From NCBI RefSeq assembly GCF_963676285.1, contig NZ_OY781063.1, positions 1,860,001 through 1,924,000 of the forward strand: a DNA stretch of 64,000 nucleotides, given 5' to 3'. The stretch is from an uncultured Sphaerochaeta sp. (lineage in GTDB: Bacteria > Spirochaetota > Spirochaetia > Sphaerochaetales > Sphaerochaetaceae). The first letter of the stretch is position 1. Every line of letters starts with the position of its first letter. A program made the translations under genes and the position numbers. Shown one piece after another: positions 1-8,140 of the stretch. The notes under the pieces were generated by a model. That model made no database searches and was not told the DNA's origin. It saw nothing but the letters and a program-made list of their open reading frames with translations.

Positions 1-132
1 TTTGCGAATACCCTTGCTATCGGTATTGTAAGCTCGGTATTTACTGCGTTGTTTGTTTCGCATCTTATCTTTGATGCGACCGTCGCCCAACGTGAGGGCA
101 AGAAGCTACACATCAGCTGGAGGAAAAACTAA
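1..132 (+). CDS. secD: Protein translocase subunit SecD, C-terminal end (partial)
   Basis: The first 132 bases encode the last 43 residues of a membrane protein (start FANTLAIGIVSSVF, end WRKN) and stop directly before the secF start codon. The fragment looks like the final transmembrane helix and cytoplasmic tail of SecD, the RND-like partner of SecF that uses the proton motive force to help proteins through SecYEG. The call rests mainly on the back-to-back position with secF, the usual secD-secF order. The rest of the gene lies outside the window. Confidence 0.85.
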   Translation, partial: FANTLAIGIVSSVFTALFVSHLIFDATVAQREGKKLHISWRKN

Positions 133-1326
133 ATGCTTAAGAAAGATATTCCTGTTATCAAGCTTCGCTGGTACGCCTGGGCTTTGGCTGTAGTCCTCCT
201 GCTCGCCGGAGGTATCTCCTTCGCTGTGTTGGGTGGTTTTAACCTGGGTGTTGATTTTGAAAGTGGATTGAGCCAGAGAATTCAGATAGCTCCCATTGGA
301 TTGGAAGTTACCTATGCTGGAAACAAGGATGCAGTCCTTGCTGTCTCTGGTTCTGGCCTTAGTCTTGAAGTTCGTGGTGATGAAGGGGTTTCCAGTACCA
401 ACTTCAGTGCTTCTGAGTATCCAACTGCACAGGATCTTGCAACTGCGCTTGGTGCAGTACAGAACATCAATGTGGCAGTTGTTGACGGGTCATTGGAAAC
501 AGCTCAGCTCCTTAGTGGATATGGCTTCCCTGCAACACTCTCTGCTGAACCTACCAAGCTTAATTTCCAGAGCAGTGGAAATACAAACATTGAAGATGTA
601 CGTTCTGCTTTGGATTCGCTGGGTAATGTACGTGTACAGACTGTTGGAGTGGATGGAAGCCAGACATTCCAGGTCCGTCTCGGCATCAAGGAAGGTGCAA
701 CTCAGGATTCCATGGAAACCGAGGTAAAGAATGCATTGAATGCTGCATTCGGTGCTGGTAATGTTGTGGTTCTCCAGAGTGATTACATTGGACCGAAGTT
801 CAGTGCAACATTGCTCTCCAGCTCCATTCTCGCCATCGTGGTTGCAATGGCCTTGATCCTTCTCTATATTTGGGTCAGGTTCCGTTTTGCTTATGCAGTG
901 TCATCCTTGATTGCACTTGTACATGATATCTTTATGATGCTTACGGTAATCACGCTCTTCCGCTTCGAGTTCTCTGGTATCACTGTTGCAGCGCTGCTGA
1001 CCATCATTGGTTACTCACTGAACAATACAATCGTTATCTTCGATCGTATCCGTGAGAATGTGGCATTGGCACCAGATGCTTCATTGAGTGTGAATATCGA
1101 CCATAGTGTTACACAGTCAATGAGTAGAACGGTAATGAGTGCAGTCACCACCTTGATTGCTATCATCCCGCTTGCAATATTTGCTTCCGGTGACATCCAG
1201 CTCTTTGCAGTGAAGATGGGCTTTGGTATCCTCTTTGGAACCTACTCATCAAACCTGCTTGCGCCTGCGATGCTTTACTGGATCAGCAATGCTCAAGCAA
1301 AGAAAAAAGAGAAGAAAGCAGAGTAA
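133..1326 (+). CDS. secF: Protein translocase subunit SecF
   Basis: Inner-membrane subunit of the SecDF complex that helps pull exported proteins through SecYEG. The 397 residues show an N-terminal membrane segment (about residues 13-36), a long periplasmic domain (about 37-220) and a C-terminal block of about five membrane helices that contains the family-typical stretch LLTIIGYSLNNTIVIFDRIREN. The start directly abuts the secD stop, so the two are translationally linked. The periplasmic part (about 180 residues) is longer than in E. coli SecF, a moderate lineage-specific expansion. A hairpin with a short T-tract follows. Confidence 0.95.
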   Translation: MLKKDIPVIKLRWYAWALAVVLLLAGGISFAVLGGFNLGVDFESGLSQRIQIAPIGLEVTYAGNKDAVLAVSGSGLSLEVRGDEGVSSTNFSASEYPTAQDLATALGAVQNINVAVVDGSLETAQLLSGYGFPATLSAEPTKLNFQSSGNTNIEDVRSALDSLGNVRVQTVGVDGSQTFQVRLGIKEGATQDSMETEVKNALNAAFGAGNVVVLQSDYIGPKFSATLLSSSILAIVVAMALILLYIWVRFRFAYAVSSLIALVHDIFMMLTVITLFRFEFSGITVAALLTIIGYSLNNTIVIFDRIRENVALAPDASLSVNIDHSVTQSMSRTVMSAVTTLIAIIPLAIFASGDIQLFAVKMGFGILFGTYSSNLLAPAMLYWISNAQAKKKEKKAE

Positions 1327-1348
1327 CCTGTCTCTTCTTGCAAGTCAT

Positions 1349-1384
1349 ACGCTGCCGCACTCTTACCATGTGGCAGCGTTCTTG
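1349..1384 (+). terminator. Terminator-like hairpin after secF
   Basis: An inverted repeat (ACGCTGCC ... GGCAGCGT) with a 15-base loop region is followed by TTCTTGT. It lies between the secF stop and the ispH ribosome binding site, so it probably ends or attenuates secDF transcription. The T-run is imperfect. Confidence 0.55.
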
Positions 1385-1399
1385 TCATAATGGGGGTAT

Positions 1400-2257
1400 A
1401 TGAAACTGATACTTTCCAGAACCATGGGATATTGCAAAGGGGTCTCCAGGGCCTTGGACCTTGCTACCTCTGCATTGCAGGATGCAAAAGATGCCCACAA
1501 GCCTGTATATTCCTTGGGTAAGCTTATTCATAACGATGACACGTGTGCCTTTTTCGCTGATCAGGGGATGCAGGTTATTACAGGAGCAGAGGGTCATGAG
1601 CCCGGATTGGTTGTACTGCGTGCACACGGTGTGCCTGATAGGGTGCGATTTTCTTTTGTGAAAGCCGGGTTTGACTTGGTTGATGCGACATGTCCGGTGG
1701 TAAAGCATAACCTTTCGAGGATTTCTGCATATGCACCTACACATACCATCTTGATTGTTGGGCACCCTGGTCATCCAGAGACGCTCGCCATGCGAGGGGT
1801 TCAGTTAGAAGGGAAGGTCTGCGATACTATTCTGATCTCTGGTCCTGAGGATGTTGGTATTCCGGAACCAGGCAAATCCTATGTGGTGTTTGTACAGACA
1901 ACGTTTGACCAGGGGTTATGGAATACCATTCAAAAAGCCTTGAGGGCATGGGAGCAGTATGGGTGTACGATGCTTTTTGCCAATGAGGTCTGTCCCAGTT
2001 CCATCAATCGTCGGCAGGCTACCCTTGAGCTGACTGATGCATGTGATGCAGTGGTGGTGATAGGTGGTAAGGAGAGTGCAAACACCAGGGCGCTCTACCA
2101 ATTGGTACGAGAAAAGGGAAAGATGGCCTGGCATATAGAGAATGAAACAGAAATTACCGACGATATGCGCAGCTATGATATACTGGGTATAACAGCAGGG
2201 GCATCAACCCCTTCTCTGGTGATTCAACGCGTAATCGATAGGTTGCAACAGGAGTGA
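1400..2257 (+). CDS. ispH: 4-hydroxy-3-methylbut-2-enyl diphosphate reductase IspH
   Basis: Last enzyme of the MEP isoprenoid pathway. It reduces HMBPP to IPP and DMAPP with an oxygen-sensitive iron-sulfur cluster in the cytosol. The 285-residue protein has the three conserved cluster cysteines: Cys12 (GYCKGV), Cys98 (DATCP) and Cys198 (VCPSSINRRQ), plus the HGV and GHPGHPE motifs. A strong ribosome binding site (GGGGGT) sits just upstream of the ATG. rex follows after only 3 bases, so the two are probably cotranscribed. The length is normal for the shorter, non-fused IspH type. Confidence 0.94.
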   Translation: MKLILSRTMGYCKGVSRALDLATSALQDAKDAHKPVYSLGKLIHNDDTCAFFADQGMQVITGAEGHEPGLVVLRAHGVPDRVRFSFVKAGFDLVDATCPVVKHNLSRISAYAPTHTILIVGHPGHPETLAMRGVQLEGKVCDTILISGPEDVGIPEPGKSYVVFVQTTFDQGLWNTIQKALRAWEQYGCTMLFANEVCPSSINRRQATLELTDACDAVVVIGGKESANTRALYQLVREKGKMAWHIENETEITDDMRSYDILGITAGASTPSLVIQRVIDRLQQE

Positions 2258-2260
2258 TAC

Positions 2261-2932
2261 ATGGAAACAGGTTATCGGGGAATACCAATTCCCACCATCA
2301 AGAGGCTACCCTCCTACCTTAGGCTTTTGCAAGGGTACCGGGAGCAAGGAATGGAGATGGTCAGCGCTACGACCTTGGCCGAAGAGCTTGGATTGAAACC
2401 AATACAAGTACGTAAGGACATTTCCTGTACCGGGATCGAGGGCAAGCCCAAGGTAGGCTTTGCTGTTGTCAAACTCATTGAGGCAATCATCCATACCTTG
2501 GGTTGGGACAATGCTACCGATGCAATCGTGGTGGGGGCCGGCCATCTGGGATCCGCACTTGCTCGCTATGAGGGGTTTGAGAGTTATGGGCTCAAGATCG
2601 TGGCGGCATTCGATGTTGATCCCAATAAGTGGGATACTTGGCTTGGGGATGTTCCAGTCTTTCCTTTGAGCAAGGTCAAGGAGTATATCGATCGGCACCA
2701 TGTAAATATCGGAGTTCTCGCAGTTCCTGCCGACCAAGCCCAAGAGACAGCTGAGCTGCTTATGGAGTGTGGATTGCTGGCCATCTGGAATTTTGCACCC
2801 AAGGATTTGAAACTTCCCGAGCATGTGGTTGTTCAACGAACCGATCTGGCTACAAGTTTCGCAGTTCTTTCTGCCAAGGTAAGGCAAAAGATGAACAAGA
2901 AGGATCTGAGCAGCGAAGTGGATGATTGGTAA
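2261..2932 (+). CDS. rex: Redox-sensing transcriptional repressor Rex
   Basis: Rex is a homodimeric repressor that reads the NADH/NAD+ ratio and releases fermentation and hydrogenase promoters when NADH rises. The 223 residues contain an N-terminal winged-helix domain (about 1-80, including LGLKPIQVRKDIS) and a Rossmann domain starting with the dinucleotide-binding motif GAGHLG at 92-97. It follows ispH by 3 bases and directly precedes the hydrogenase cluster, which makes the cluster a likely target. I did not find a clean Rex operator there, so that link is inference. A strong terminator follows. Confidence 0.95.
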   Translation: METGYRGIPIPTIKRLPSYLRLLQGYREQGMEMVSATTLAEELGLKPIQVRKDISCTGIEGKPKVGFAVVKLIEAIIHTLGWDNATDAIVVGAGHLGSALARYEGFESYGLKIVAAFDVDPNKWDTWLGDVPVFPLSKVKEYIDRHHVNIGVLAVPADQAQETAELLMECGLLAIWNFAPKDLKLPEHVVVQRTDLATSFAVLSAKVRQKMNKKDLSSEVDDW

Positions 2933-2953
2933 CATCTAGTGTACGGATAAGAG

Positions 2954-2978
2954 GGGTATCGTAAGGATACCCTTTTTT
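2954..2978 (+). terminator. Intrinsic terminator of ispH-rex
   Basis: Perfect GGGTATC / GATACCC stem with a short loop, followed by six Ts. It separates ispH-rex from the hydrogenase operon. Confidence 0.9.
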
Positions 2979-3076
2979 AATGTGAAAATAAGAATATTAA
3001 AGAGTATATTAATCCAAATTATGTGATTATATTATCGCCTAAACTCAATAATAAAAACCTTTCAATCAAATAATTG

Positions 3077-3120
3077 TTGACTCTTGAGGTGTTTCTTCGC
3101 TACCATGGCGGTAAGATATT
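3077..3120 (+). promoter_or_regulatory. Putative promoter of the hydrogenase operon with overlapping palindrome
   Basis: TTGACT at 3077-3082 and TACCAT at 3101-3106, 18 bases apart, resemble a sigma-70 promoter. The -10 element lies in an inverted repeat TACC-ATGGC-GGTA (3101-3113), a position suited to a repressor. The DNA before it (2979-3076) is strongly AT-rich. No recognisable Rex site was seen. Confidence 0.5.
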
Positions 3121-3137
3121 AGATAATGAGGTTGCTG

Positions 3138-3398
3138 ATGAAGAAATTGGTCGTGGAGCTGTGCATGGGAAGCTCTTGCTTTGCTCGGGGCAACTCCCAG
3201 ACACTTGCAGCATTGGAGTCCTATCTTCAGGAATCTGGGACTGCAGATCGAGTGGATTTGATAGGACACTTATGCATGGGAGATTGCTCCAAAGGTCCGA
3301 ATATCCGTATAGCCGATACCACCTACCAAGGGCTTCCTTCCGATGAGGTGATCCAGTTGGTTGTGCATGAACTGAAAGAGTGGGAAGGGATACAATGA
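3138..3398 (+). CDS. Small thioredoxin-like [2Fe-2S] protein of the hydrogenase cluster (first)
   Basis: A short electron-transfer protein of the thioredoxin-like [2Fe-2S] ferredoxin type, related to the NuoE/HydC small subunits. With the start at 3138 it has 86 residues and the diagnostic cysteine pattern C9-x4-C14 and C46-x3-C50. The ATG at 3138 is preferred over 3126 because GAGG lies 6 bases upstream and because the sequence then opens MKKLVVELCMGSSC. The stop codon overlaps the start of the next gene (ATGA), so the two are coupled. It probably passes electrons to or from the hydrogenase-like protein encoded next; the partner is inferred from position. Confidence 0.82.
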   Translation: MKKLVVELCMGSSCFARGNSQTLAALESYLQESGTADRVDLIGHLCMGDCSKGPNIRIADTTYQGLPSDEVIQLVVHELKEWEGIQ

Positions 3399-5203
3399 TC
3401 CATCCTATATATACAGAGTTGACCGAATGCCGTGACTGTTACAAGTGTGTTCGCGGCTGTCCAGTAAAAGCTATCCAGGTGAAGGATGGCTCAGCAGTAG
3501 TGGTGAAGGACCGATGTATCTATTGCGGACACTGTGTTGATATCTGTCCCTCCCATGCCAAGAAAATCCGTGGTGATTTGGCAAGAGTTCGCCAGTTTGT
3601 CCAGAGCGGAAGAAAGATCTTCTGTTCTCTAGCCCCTTCCAGTGCAGCTGAATTCCCCTTCAGCACCGATAGCTTGGTGGTGGCGCTTACTCGTCTGGGC
3701 TTTAGCGGGGTAAGTGAGACAGCCATCGGGGCTCATTTGGTGAACCAGGCAATTGAGATGTATGCAGAATCCCATGATGGATACTGCCCATGGATTTCCA
3801 CAGCCTGCCCAACGGTGGTCCAGACGGTTAGAAAGTACTACCCCTCATTGGTTGATCAACTCAGCAAGGTTCCCTCCCCATTGCAGTGCCATAGTGCCTA
3901 TTTACGGGCGCTCTACGGAGAAGAGATTGGAGTGGTCTTCATTGGTCCTTGTATCGCAAAAAAGGTGGAAGCCGACCAGAGTCCTGGTTATCCGGACTTC
4001 GCCTTGACCTATGAGGAACTCAATGCCTGGCTTCTTGCTGAGCATATTGACTTGGAGCAGATTGAGAGAGAGGTTTTCCTTGACCCTTCCATCGTACCTT
4101 CCTTAGTTCCCTGTCGTGCTGGTAAATCGACGCTCTACCCCGTAGAGGGTGGGATGATAGCCTCATTGAAGTGGGGCAGTGATCCCTTCCAGACCCATGC
4201 TGTTGCCATCAGTGGTATGAATCAGGTGGTAGGAACACTATCAGGGATGGAAAGGGAAGACCAAAATACGGCATTCCTTGAACTCCTTGCCTGCGAAGGT
4301 GGTTGCATCAATGGACCGGTGAGTAACCAAGGACGTTCTTCTGCCTCGAAAAAGAGCCTAAGCTCACGCTATACCCGTAGTCGGATCACCGATCAAGGTC
4401 CTGTATTTGATGGAGATGCAGCATTTGTTGCGAAGCTTCTTGAACAAGGCTATTCCCTGATTGAGAAACATACTGCTGAGGTAGAGAGGCCTGTATCGAG
4501 TTTTGTTTCTCCTCATAGTGAAGAAGAAATTGACCAAGCACTCAAGTTGTTGGGGAAAAGGGATGTCTCTGATGAGTTGAACTGTGGCGGATGTGGTTAC
4601 AATAGCTGCCGGGAGATGGCCATCGCCTATCTTGATGGAATGGCTGAGATGGAGATGTGTGTGACCAAGATGAGGAAGGAAGCCCAAAGCAAGATGGATG
4701 TGCTGCTCAGAACCATTCCGGTGGGCGTGGTGATTGTGGATGACCAACTCCAGATTGTCGACTGCAACAGCAACTTCCTCAAACTGTTCGGAGATCTTGA
4801 TTTTCCTTTGGAGCCATCCCAGTTGAACCTGGTCTTTGGATTGCCTGTTAAGCGTTTTGTCCCGTTTTACGAGAAGTTTAACAATCAATTCACTTCTCCC
4901 TCGGTGCAACAGTACCGACTCCATTACAAGGATACGTTTCTCAAGGTGACATTCTTCTCAGTTGAGAAACAGCATCTGGTAGGAGCTTTGTTTGAAGACA
5001 TCACCACTCCGACCGTGCGTCGTGAGACCGTGGTGAAAAAAGCTGAGGATGTTATCCAGAGAAGCTTGGAGACCGTCCAACAGATTGCATCCTTGCTTGG
5101 GGAGAATGCAGCAGAGACTGAGATCATGCTTAATAGCCTTATCGATGCCTTCAAGGTTCCCCCGAGCGGGGAGCGGGATGGTTATATGCAGGAAGGATCA
5201 TGA
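3395..5203 (+). CDS. PAS-containing [FeFe] hydrogenase, sensory (group C, HydS-like) type
   Basis: 602 residues with the start at 3395, chosen because it forms an ATGA overlap with the gene before and has GGGAAGGGA upstream. Domain order: two 4Fe-4S ferredoxin motifs (cysteines within about residues 12-51), an H-cluster domain, a C-terminal four-cysteine cluster motif (CGGCGYNSC, about 397-405) and a PAS-like domain (about 430-545). The H-cluster loops are TACP (about 136), GPCIAKK (about 184) and CEGGC (about 300). The first loop has Ala where catalytic enzymes have the proton-relay Cys of TSCCP. Known group C enzymes with this layout are thought to sense H2 rather than turn it over at high rate. 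The coupled phosphatase downstream fits a signalling role. Confidence 0.88.
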   Translation: MIHPIYTELTECRDCYKCVRGCPVKAIQVKDGSAVVVKDRCIYCGHCVDICPSHAKKIRGDLARVRQFVQSGRKIFCSLAPSSAAEFPFSTDSLVVALTRLGFSGVSETAIGAHLVNQAIEMYAESHDGYCPWISTACPTVVQTVRKYYPSLVDQLSKVPSPLQCHSAYLRALYGEEIGVVFIGPCIAKKVEADQSPGYPDFALTYEELNAWLLAEHIDLEQIEREVFLDPSIVPSLVPCRAGKSTLYPVEGGMIASLKWGSDPFQTHAVAISGMNQVVGTLSGMEREDQNTAFLELLACEGGCINGPVSNQGRSSASKKSLSSRYTRSRITDQGPVFDGDAAFVAKLLEQGYSLIEKHTAEVERPVSSFVSPHSEEEIDQALKLLGKRDVSDELNCGGCGYNSCREMAIAYLDGMAEMEMCVTKMRKEAQSKMDVLLRTIPVGVVIVDDQLQIVDCNSNFLKLFGDLDFPLEPSQLNLVFGLPVKRFVPFYEKFNNQFTSPSVQQYRLHYKDTFLKVTFFSVEKQHLVGALFEDITTPTVRRETVVKKAEDVIQRSLETVQQIASLLGENAAETEIMLNSLIDAFKVPPSGERDGYMQEGS

Positions 5204-6393
5204 ACGACGTATTCATTGATGTTGATTATGCACAAATCTACAAGCACGGTCAGAAAATTGGGGGAGATGTATTCCTTCTTTCCAGGCAGGATGCATCGGC
5301 CCAGATTGTCTGTACCCTCAGTGATGGTCTTGGCAGTGGGGTGAAGGCAAATGTATTGGCAAGCCTTACTGCCCGTATGGCCCACAAGCTCAGCTTCAGT
5401 CCCATGGATCTGACACGTTCAGCAAAAATCATCATGAATACACTTCCTGTGTGCAAGGAGAGGAAGATCAGCTATGCTACGTTTACCATCGCAGATCTGA
5501 GAAGAAGCAATACGGATGAGGTACTGGTGAATCTTGTTGAGTATGACAATCCTTCAGCTCTCATGTTCCAAGGGAGTACCCACGTACAGTGGGAACGGGA
5601 GAAGATTGATCTCAGGAGGGATGGGGCGTTCAAGCAAGAGGTTCTGGGACACTCCCACCTCAAGCTCTCGGTTGGAAGCCGTCTCTTGATCTTCAGCGAT
5701 GGGGTTACCCAGGCGGGGATGGGAAAGTCACTTCCCTTGGGCTGGCGTCTTGAGGGGGTCCGGTCATTTGCCCAGCAGGTGATTGAAAGGGACCCGGATA
5801 TTTCCAGCCATGACCTGGCGCGGGAAGTTGTATCGCATGCCCACAGATTGGATCGTCTAATTGCAAAGGACGACATAACCTGCATGGTCGTATATGTGAG
5901 AAAACCCAGGAGAACACTGGTAGTGACAGGACCTCCTTTTAAGCAGGAACAGGATCCTTTACTGGTTGAGAAAATCCAGAGATTTGAGGGAAAGCGGATT
6001 GTCAGCGGGGGAACTACCGCACAGATTGTCAGCAGGATCCTGAATCGACAGCTGAAGGTGGATATGAGCTGTTGGTCACCACAAGTACCTCCCTGTTCCA
6101 TGATGGAAGGGCTTGATCTGGTGACTGAGGGAATGTTGACCCTGAGTAAGGTAGCCACAGCACTGGAGCAGAAAAAACCAGCATATACGCTACCCAATGA
6201 TGCAGTGAAGAAGTTTATACAGGTGATGCAAGAGAGTGATCAAGTGCACTTTATTGTTGGAACGAAAATCAATGAAGCACACCAGGATCCCAGTATCCCG
6301 GTGGAGATCGGGATACGCAGGACCTTGATTGGAAGGTTGCAACGGGCTTTAGAAGACAATTATTTAAAAGAGACCTCTTTGGAGTATATGTAG
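5200..6393 (+). CDS. SpoIIE-family (PP2C-type) protein phosphatase of the hydrogenase cluster
   Basis: A serine/threonine phosphatase-like protein of 397 residues. The metal-binding motifs of the SpoIIE/PP2C fold are present: GGD (21-23), SDGLGSG (41-47), SDG (166-168) and KDDIT (223-227). Residues 240-397 form an extra C-terminal region that I cannot assign; it contains GTTAQIVSRIL and a Cys (MSCWS). The start overlaps the stop of the PAS-hydrogenase gene by 4 bases. Known clusters of this kind pair a sensory hydrogenase with such a phosphatase, so it is the likely signal output. The phosphoprotein substrate is not in this window. Confidence 0.85.
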   Translation: MNDVFIDVDYAQIYKHGQKIGGDVFLLSRQDASAQIVCTLSDGLGSGVKANVLASLTARMAHKLSFSPMDLTRSAKIIMNTLPVCKERKISYATFTIADLRRSNTDEVLVNLVEYDNPSALMFQGSTHVQWEREKIDLRRDGAFKQEVLGHSHLKLSVGSRLLIFSDGVTQAGMGKSLPLGWRLEGVRSFAQQVIERDPDISSHDLAREVVSHAHRLDRLIAKDDITCMVVYVRKPRRTLVVTGPPFKQEQDPLLVEKIQRFEGKRIVSGGTTAQIVSRILNRQLKVDMSCWSPQVPPCSMMEGLDLVTEGMLTLSKVATALEQKKPAYTLPNDAVKKFIQVMQESDQVHFIVGTKINEAHQDPSIPVEIGIRRTLIGRLQRALEDNYLKETSLEYM

Positions 6394-6404
6394 GAGATAT
6401 GGTC

Positions 6405-6671
6405 ATGGGAAAGAAAGAGAAGGTGAGTGTCAGGATTTGTGTGGGGACTGCATGTTTTGTACAAGGTGGAGCCGATCTATTGCTTTACCAGGACTTCTTG
6501 GATCCTGTTGTATTGGCTGGGTGTGACATCCAGGGCATCTCCTGCATTGGCGGATGCAAGGATGATTCAATGGGGGTAAGACCGCCTTATGTAGAGATTG
6601 ATGGAAAGGTGTTTGGTGAGATGACGCAGGAGAAGCTATGCAAGGCATTGCTGGAGGCCGTCCATGCTTGA
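6405..6671 (+). CDS. Small thioredoxin-like [2Fe-2S] protein of the hydrogenase cluster (second)
   Basis: 88 residues from the ATG at 6405, which has AGGAG 8 bases upstream; the in-frame ATG at 6399 is too close to that site. It has the same [2Fe-2S] pattern as the first small gene, C12-x4-C17 and C47-x3-C51 (RICVGTAC, SCIGGC). The end overlaps the start of the catalytic hydrogenase by 8 bases. It is probably the electron-carrier partner of that enzyme. The two small proteins share the fold but differ in sequence, so each may serve its own hydrogenase. Confidence 0.82.
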   Translation: MGKKEKVSVRICVGTACFVQGGADLLLYQDFLDPVVLAGCDIQGISCIGGCKDDSMGVRPPYVEIDGKVFGEMTQEKLCKALLEAVHA

Positions 6672-8136
6672 ATTGAATAACCAATATACGACGATCAAGA
6701 GACAGGTACACACTGAGGTGCTCAAGCAATTCTTCCAGGATACATTGGCCCAGAATGTGGATAAGATTCCTATACAACTCATTCCAAAGCAGCGTATCCC
6801 TACCAGATGTTGTATCTACAAGGAGCGGGCAATGGTCCGCTACCGCATTATGGCATTCCTGGGTTTTGATATCGAGACGGAAGATGATGAGATGAAGAGT
6901 CTCTCCTCCTATGTGAGGGAAATCATGGAGGAAGACAAACCTCTAGCCCCTCTATTGACGACAATCAGTACTGCCTGCTCTTCCTGCCCTCCCGATCGTT
7001 ACATGATCAGTGATGCCTGTCGTGGATGTTTTGCCCGTCCCTGTCTTGCCAACTGTCCCAAGGACTGTATCACCTTCTCAGGAGGAAAGGCCCATATTGA
7101 TGAGACCAGATGCATCCGTTGTGGGAAGTGCATGGAGGTATGCCCCTTTCATGCAGTTGTGCATATTCCTGTACCTTGTGAGCAGGCATGTCCGGTCGAT
7201 GCAGTGAAGAAGAATGAATATGGTTATGTGGAAATTGATTGGGATAGATGTATCAGCTGTGGAAAGTGCGCAATGAGCTGCCCCTTTGGGGCCATTGTAG
7301 AACGTTCGTCGATAATGACGGTAGCAAAAAAACTCAAGAATAATGACCACATGACGGCAATCATTGCCCCGGCGATCGAAGGACAGTTTCCAGGGACACT
7401 TGCCCAAATCAAACATGCGCTGCTTGCAACTGGATTCAGAACGGTGATTGAAGTCAGTGAAGGAGCCCATGAGACATGCTTGCATGAGGCTGATGAGCTG
7501 GCAACCAGGAAGAAGGAAGGGACAGGATTTATGACCACGAGCTGTTGTCCAGCATATATGAACCTGGTGGATAAGCATCTTCCCTTCCTTGTAAACCGTC
7601 GTTCCTCTGCACTGTCTCCAATGGCATATACAGCAGCTCTTGCCAAGGAGAGGTGTGAAGAAACGAGTGTGGTCTTTATCGGTCCCTGCCTAGCGAAAAA
7701 GGATGAGGCGGCAACACTTGGTACTATTGATGGAGTATTGACCTTCAGTGAACTGGCCTCTTTATTTGTTGCAAAGGGAATTGATGTACGTGAGATGGAG
7801 GGGACTGATCTTGAAGATGTCTCCCTCTTTGAGGATTGCAGGGAATTTGCCCTCTCCGGTGGTGTTGCTTCCTGTGTGAGCAAGCGTGTGGCTGTAGGGG
7901 ATGAGATATCGCTGTTCCAGGTAAACGGGATAGACAGGAAAATGGCCCGTGTAATGAAAACCTGGGAGAGAAGACCGGTAGATGCCGATTTGGTCGAAGT
8001 TATGTGTTGTGAAGGGGGGTGTATCAACGGACCAGGAGTGGTAGCAAAGCCTTCGGTTGCAATACGGCTCAGGGGAGGCAATAAAGCCTCTAGCCCCGTA
8101 GAAGCGATGCGTGCCATACTGAAGCCCAAGGAGTAA
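6664..8136 (+). CDS. [FeFe] hydrogenase, catalytic-type (group B-like)
   Basis: A cytosolic H2-forming enzyme of 490 residues. It carries a cysteine-rich N-terminal third (C105, C108, C119, C122, C127, C131, C135), then two 4Fe-4S motifs (from C150 and from C196), and an H-cluster domain with all loops intact: TSCCP (292-296), GPCLAKKDE (340-348) and MCCEGGC (447-453). The paired cysteines in the first loop are those of active enzymes. The start lies inside the previous gene, with GGAGG 5 bases upstream. The cofactor maturases HydE, HydF and HydG are not in this window. It likely disposes of fermentation electrons. Confidence 0.9.
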   Translation: MLELNNQYTTIKRQVHTEVLKQFFQDTLAQNVDKIPIQLIPKQRIPTRCCIYKERAMVRYRIMAFLGFDIETEDDEMKSLSSYVREIMEEDKPLAPLLTTISTACSSCPPDRYMISDACRGCFARPCLANCPKDCITFSGGKAHIDETRCIRCGKCMEVCPFHAVVHIPVPCEQACPVDAVKKNEYGYVEIDWDRCISCGKCAMSCPFGAIVERSSIMTVAKKLKNNDHMTAIIAPAIEGQFPGTLAQIKHALLATGFRTVIEVSEGAHETCLHEADELATRKKEGTGFMTTSCCPAYMNLVDKHLPFLVNRRSSALSPMAYTAALAKERCEETSVVFIGPCLAKKDEAATLGTIDGVLTFSELASLFVAKGIDVREMEGTDLEDVSLFEDCREFALSGGVASCVSKRVAVGDEISLFQVNGIDRKMARVMKTWERRPVDADLVEVMCCEGGCINGPGVVAKPSVAIRLRGGNKASSPVEAMRAILKPKE

Positions 8137-8140
8137 TCAT

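Noticed and set aside
2306..2935. 209-codon frame antisense to rex
   Set aside because: It lies wholly opposite a well-identified gene and shows no protein family pattern.
2979..3137. Rex operator upstream of the hydrogenase operon
   Set aside because: No TTGTGAA/TTCACAA or TTGTTAA/TTAACAA pair with proper spacing was found; only an AT-rich region and an unrelated palindrome.
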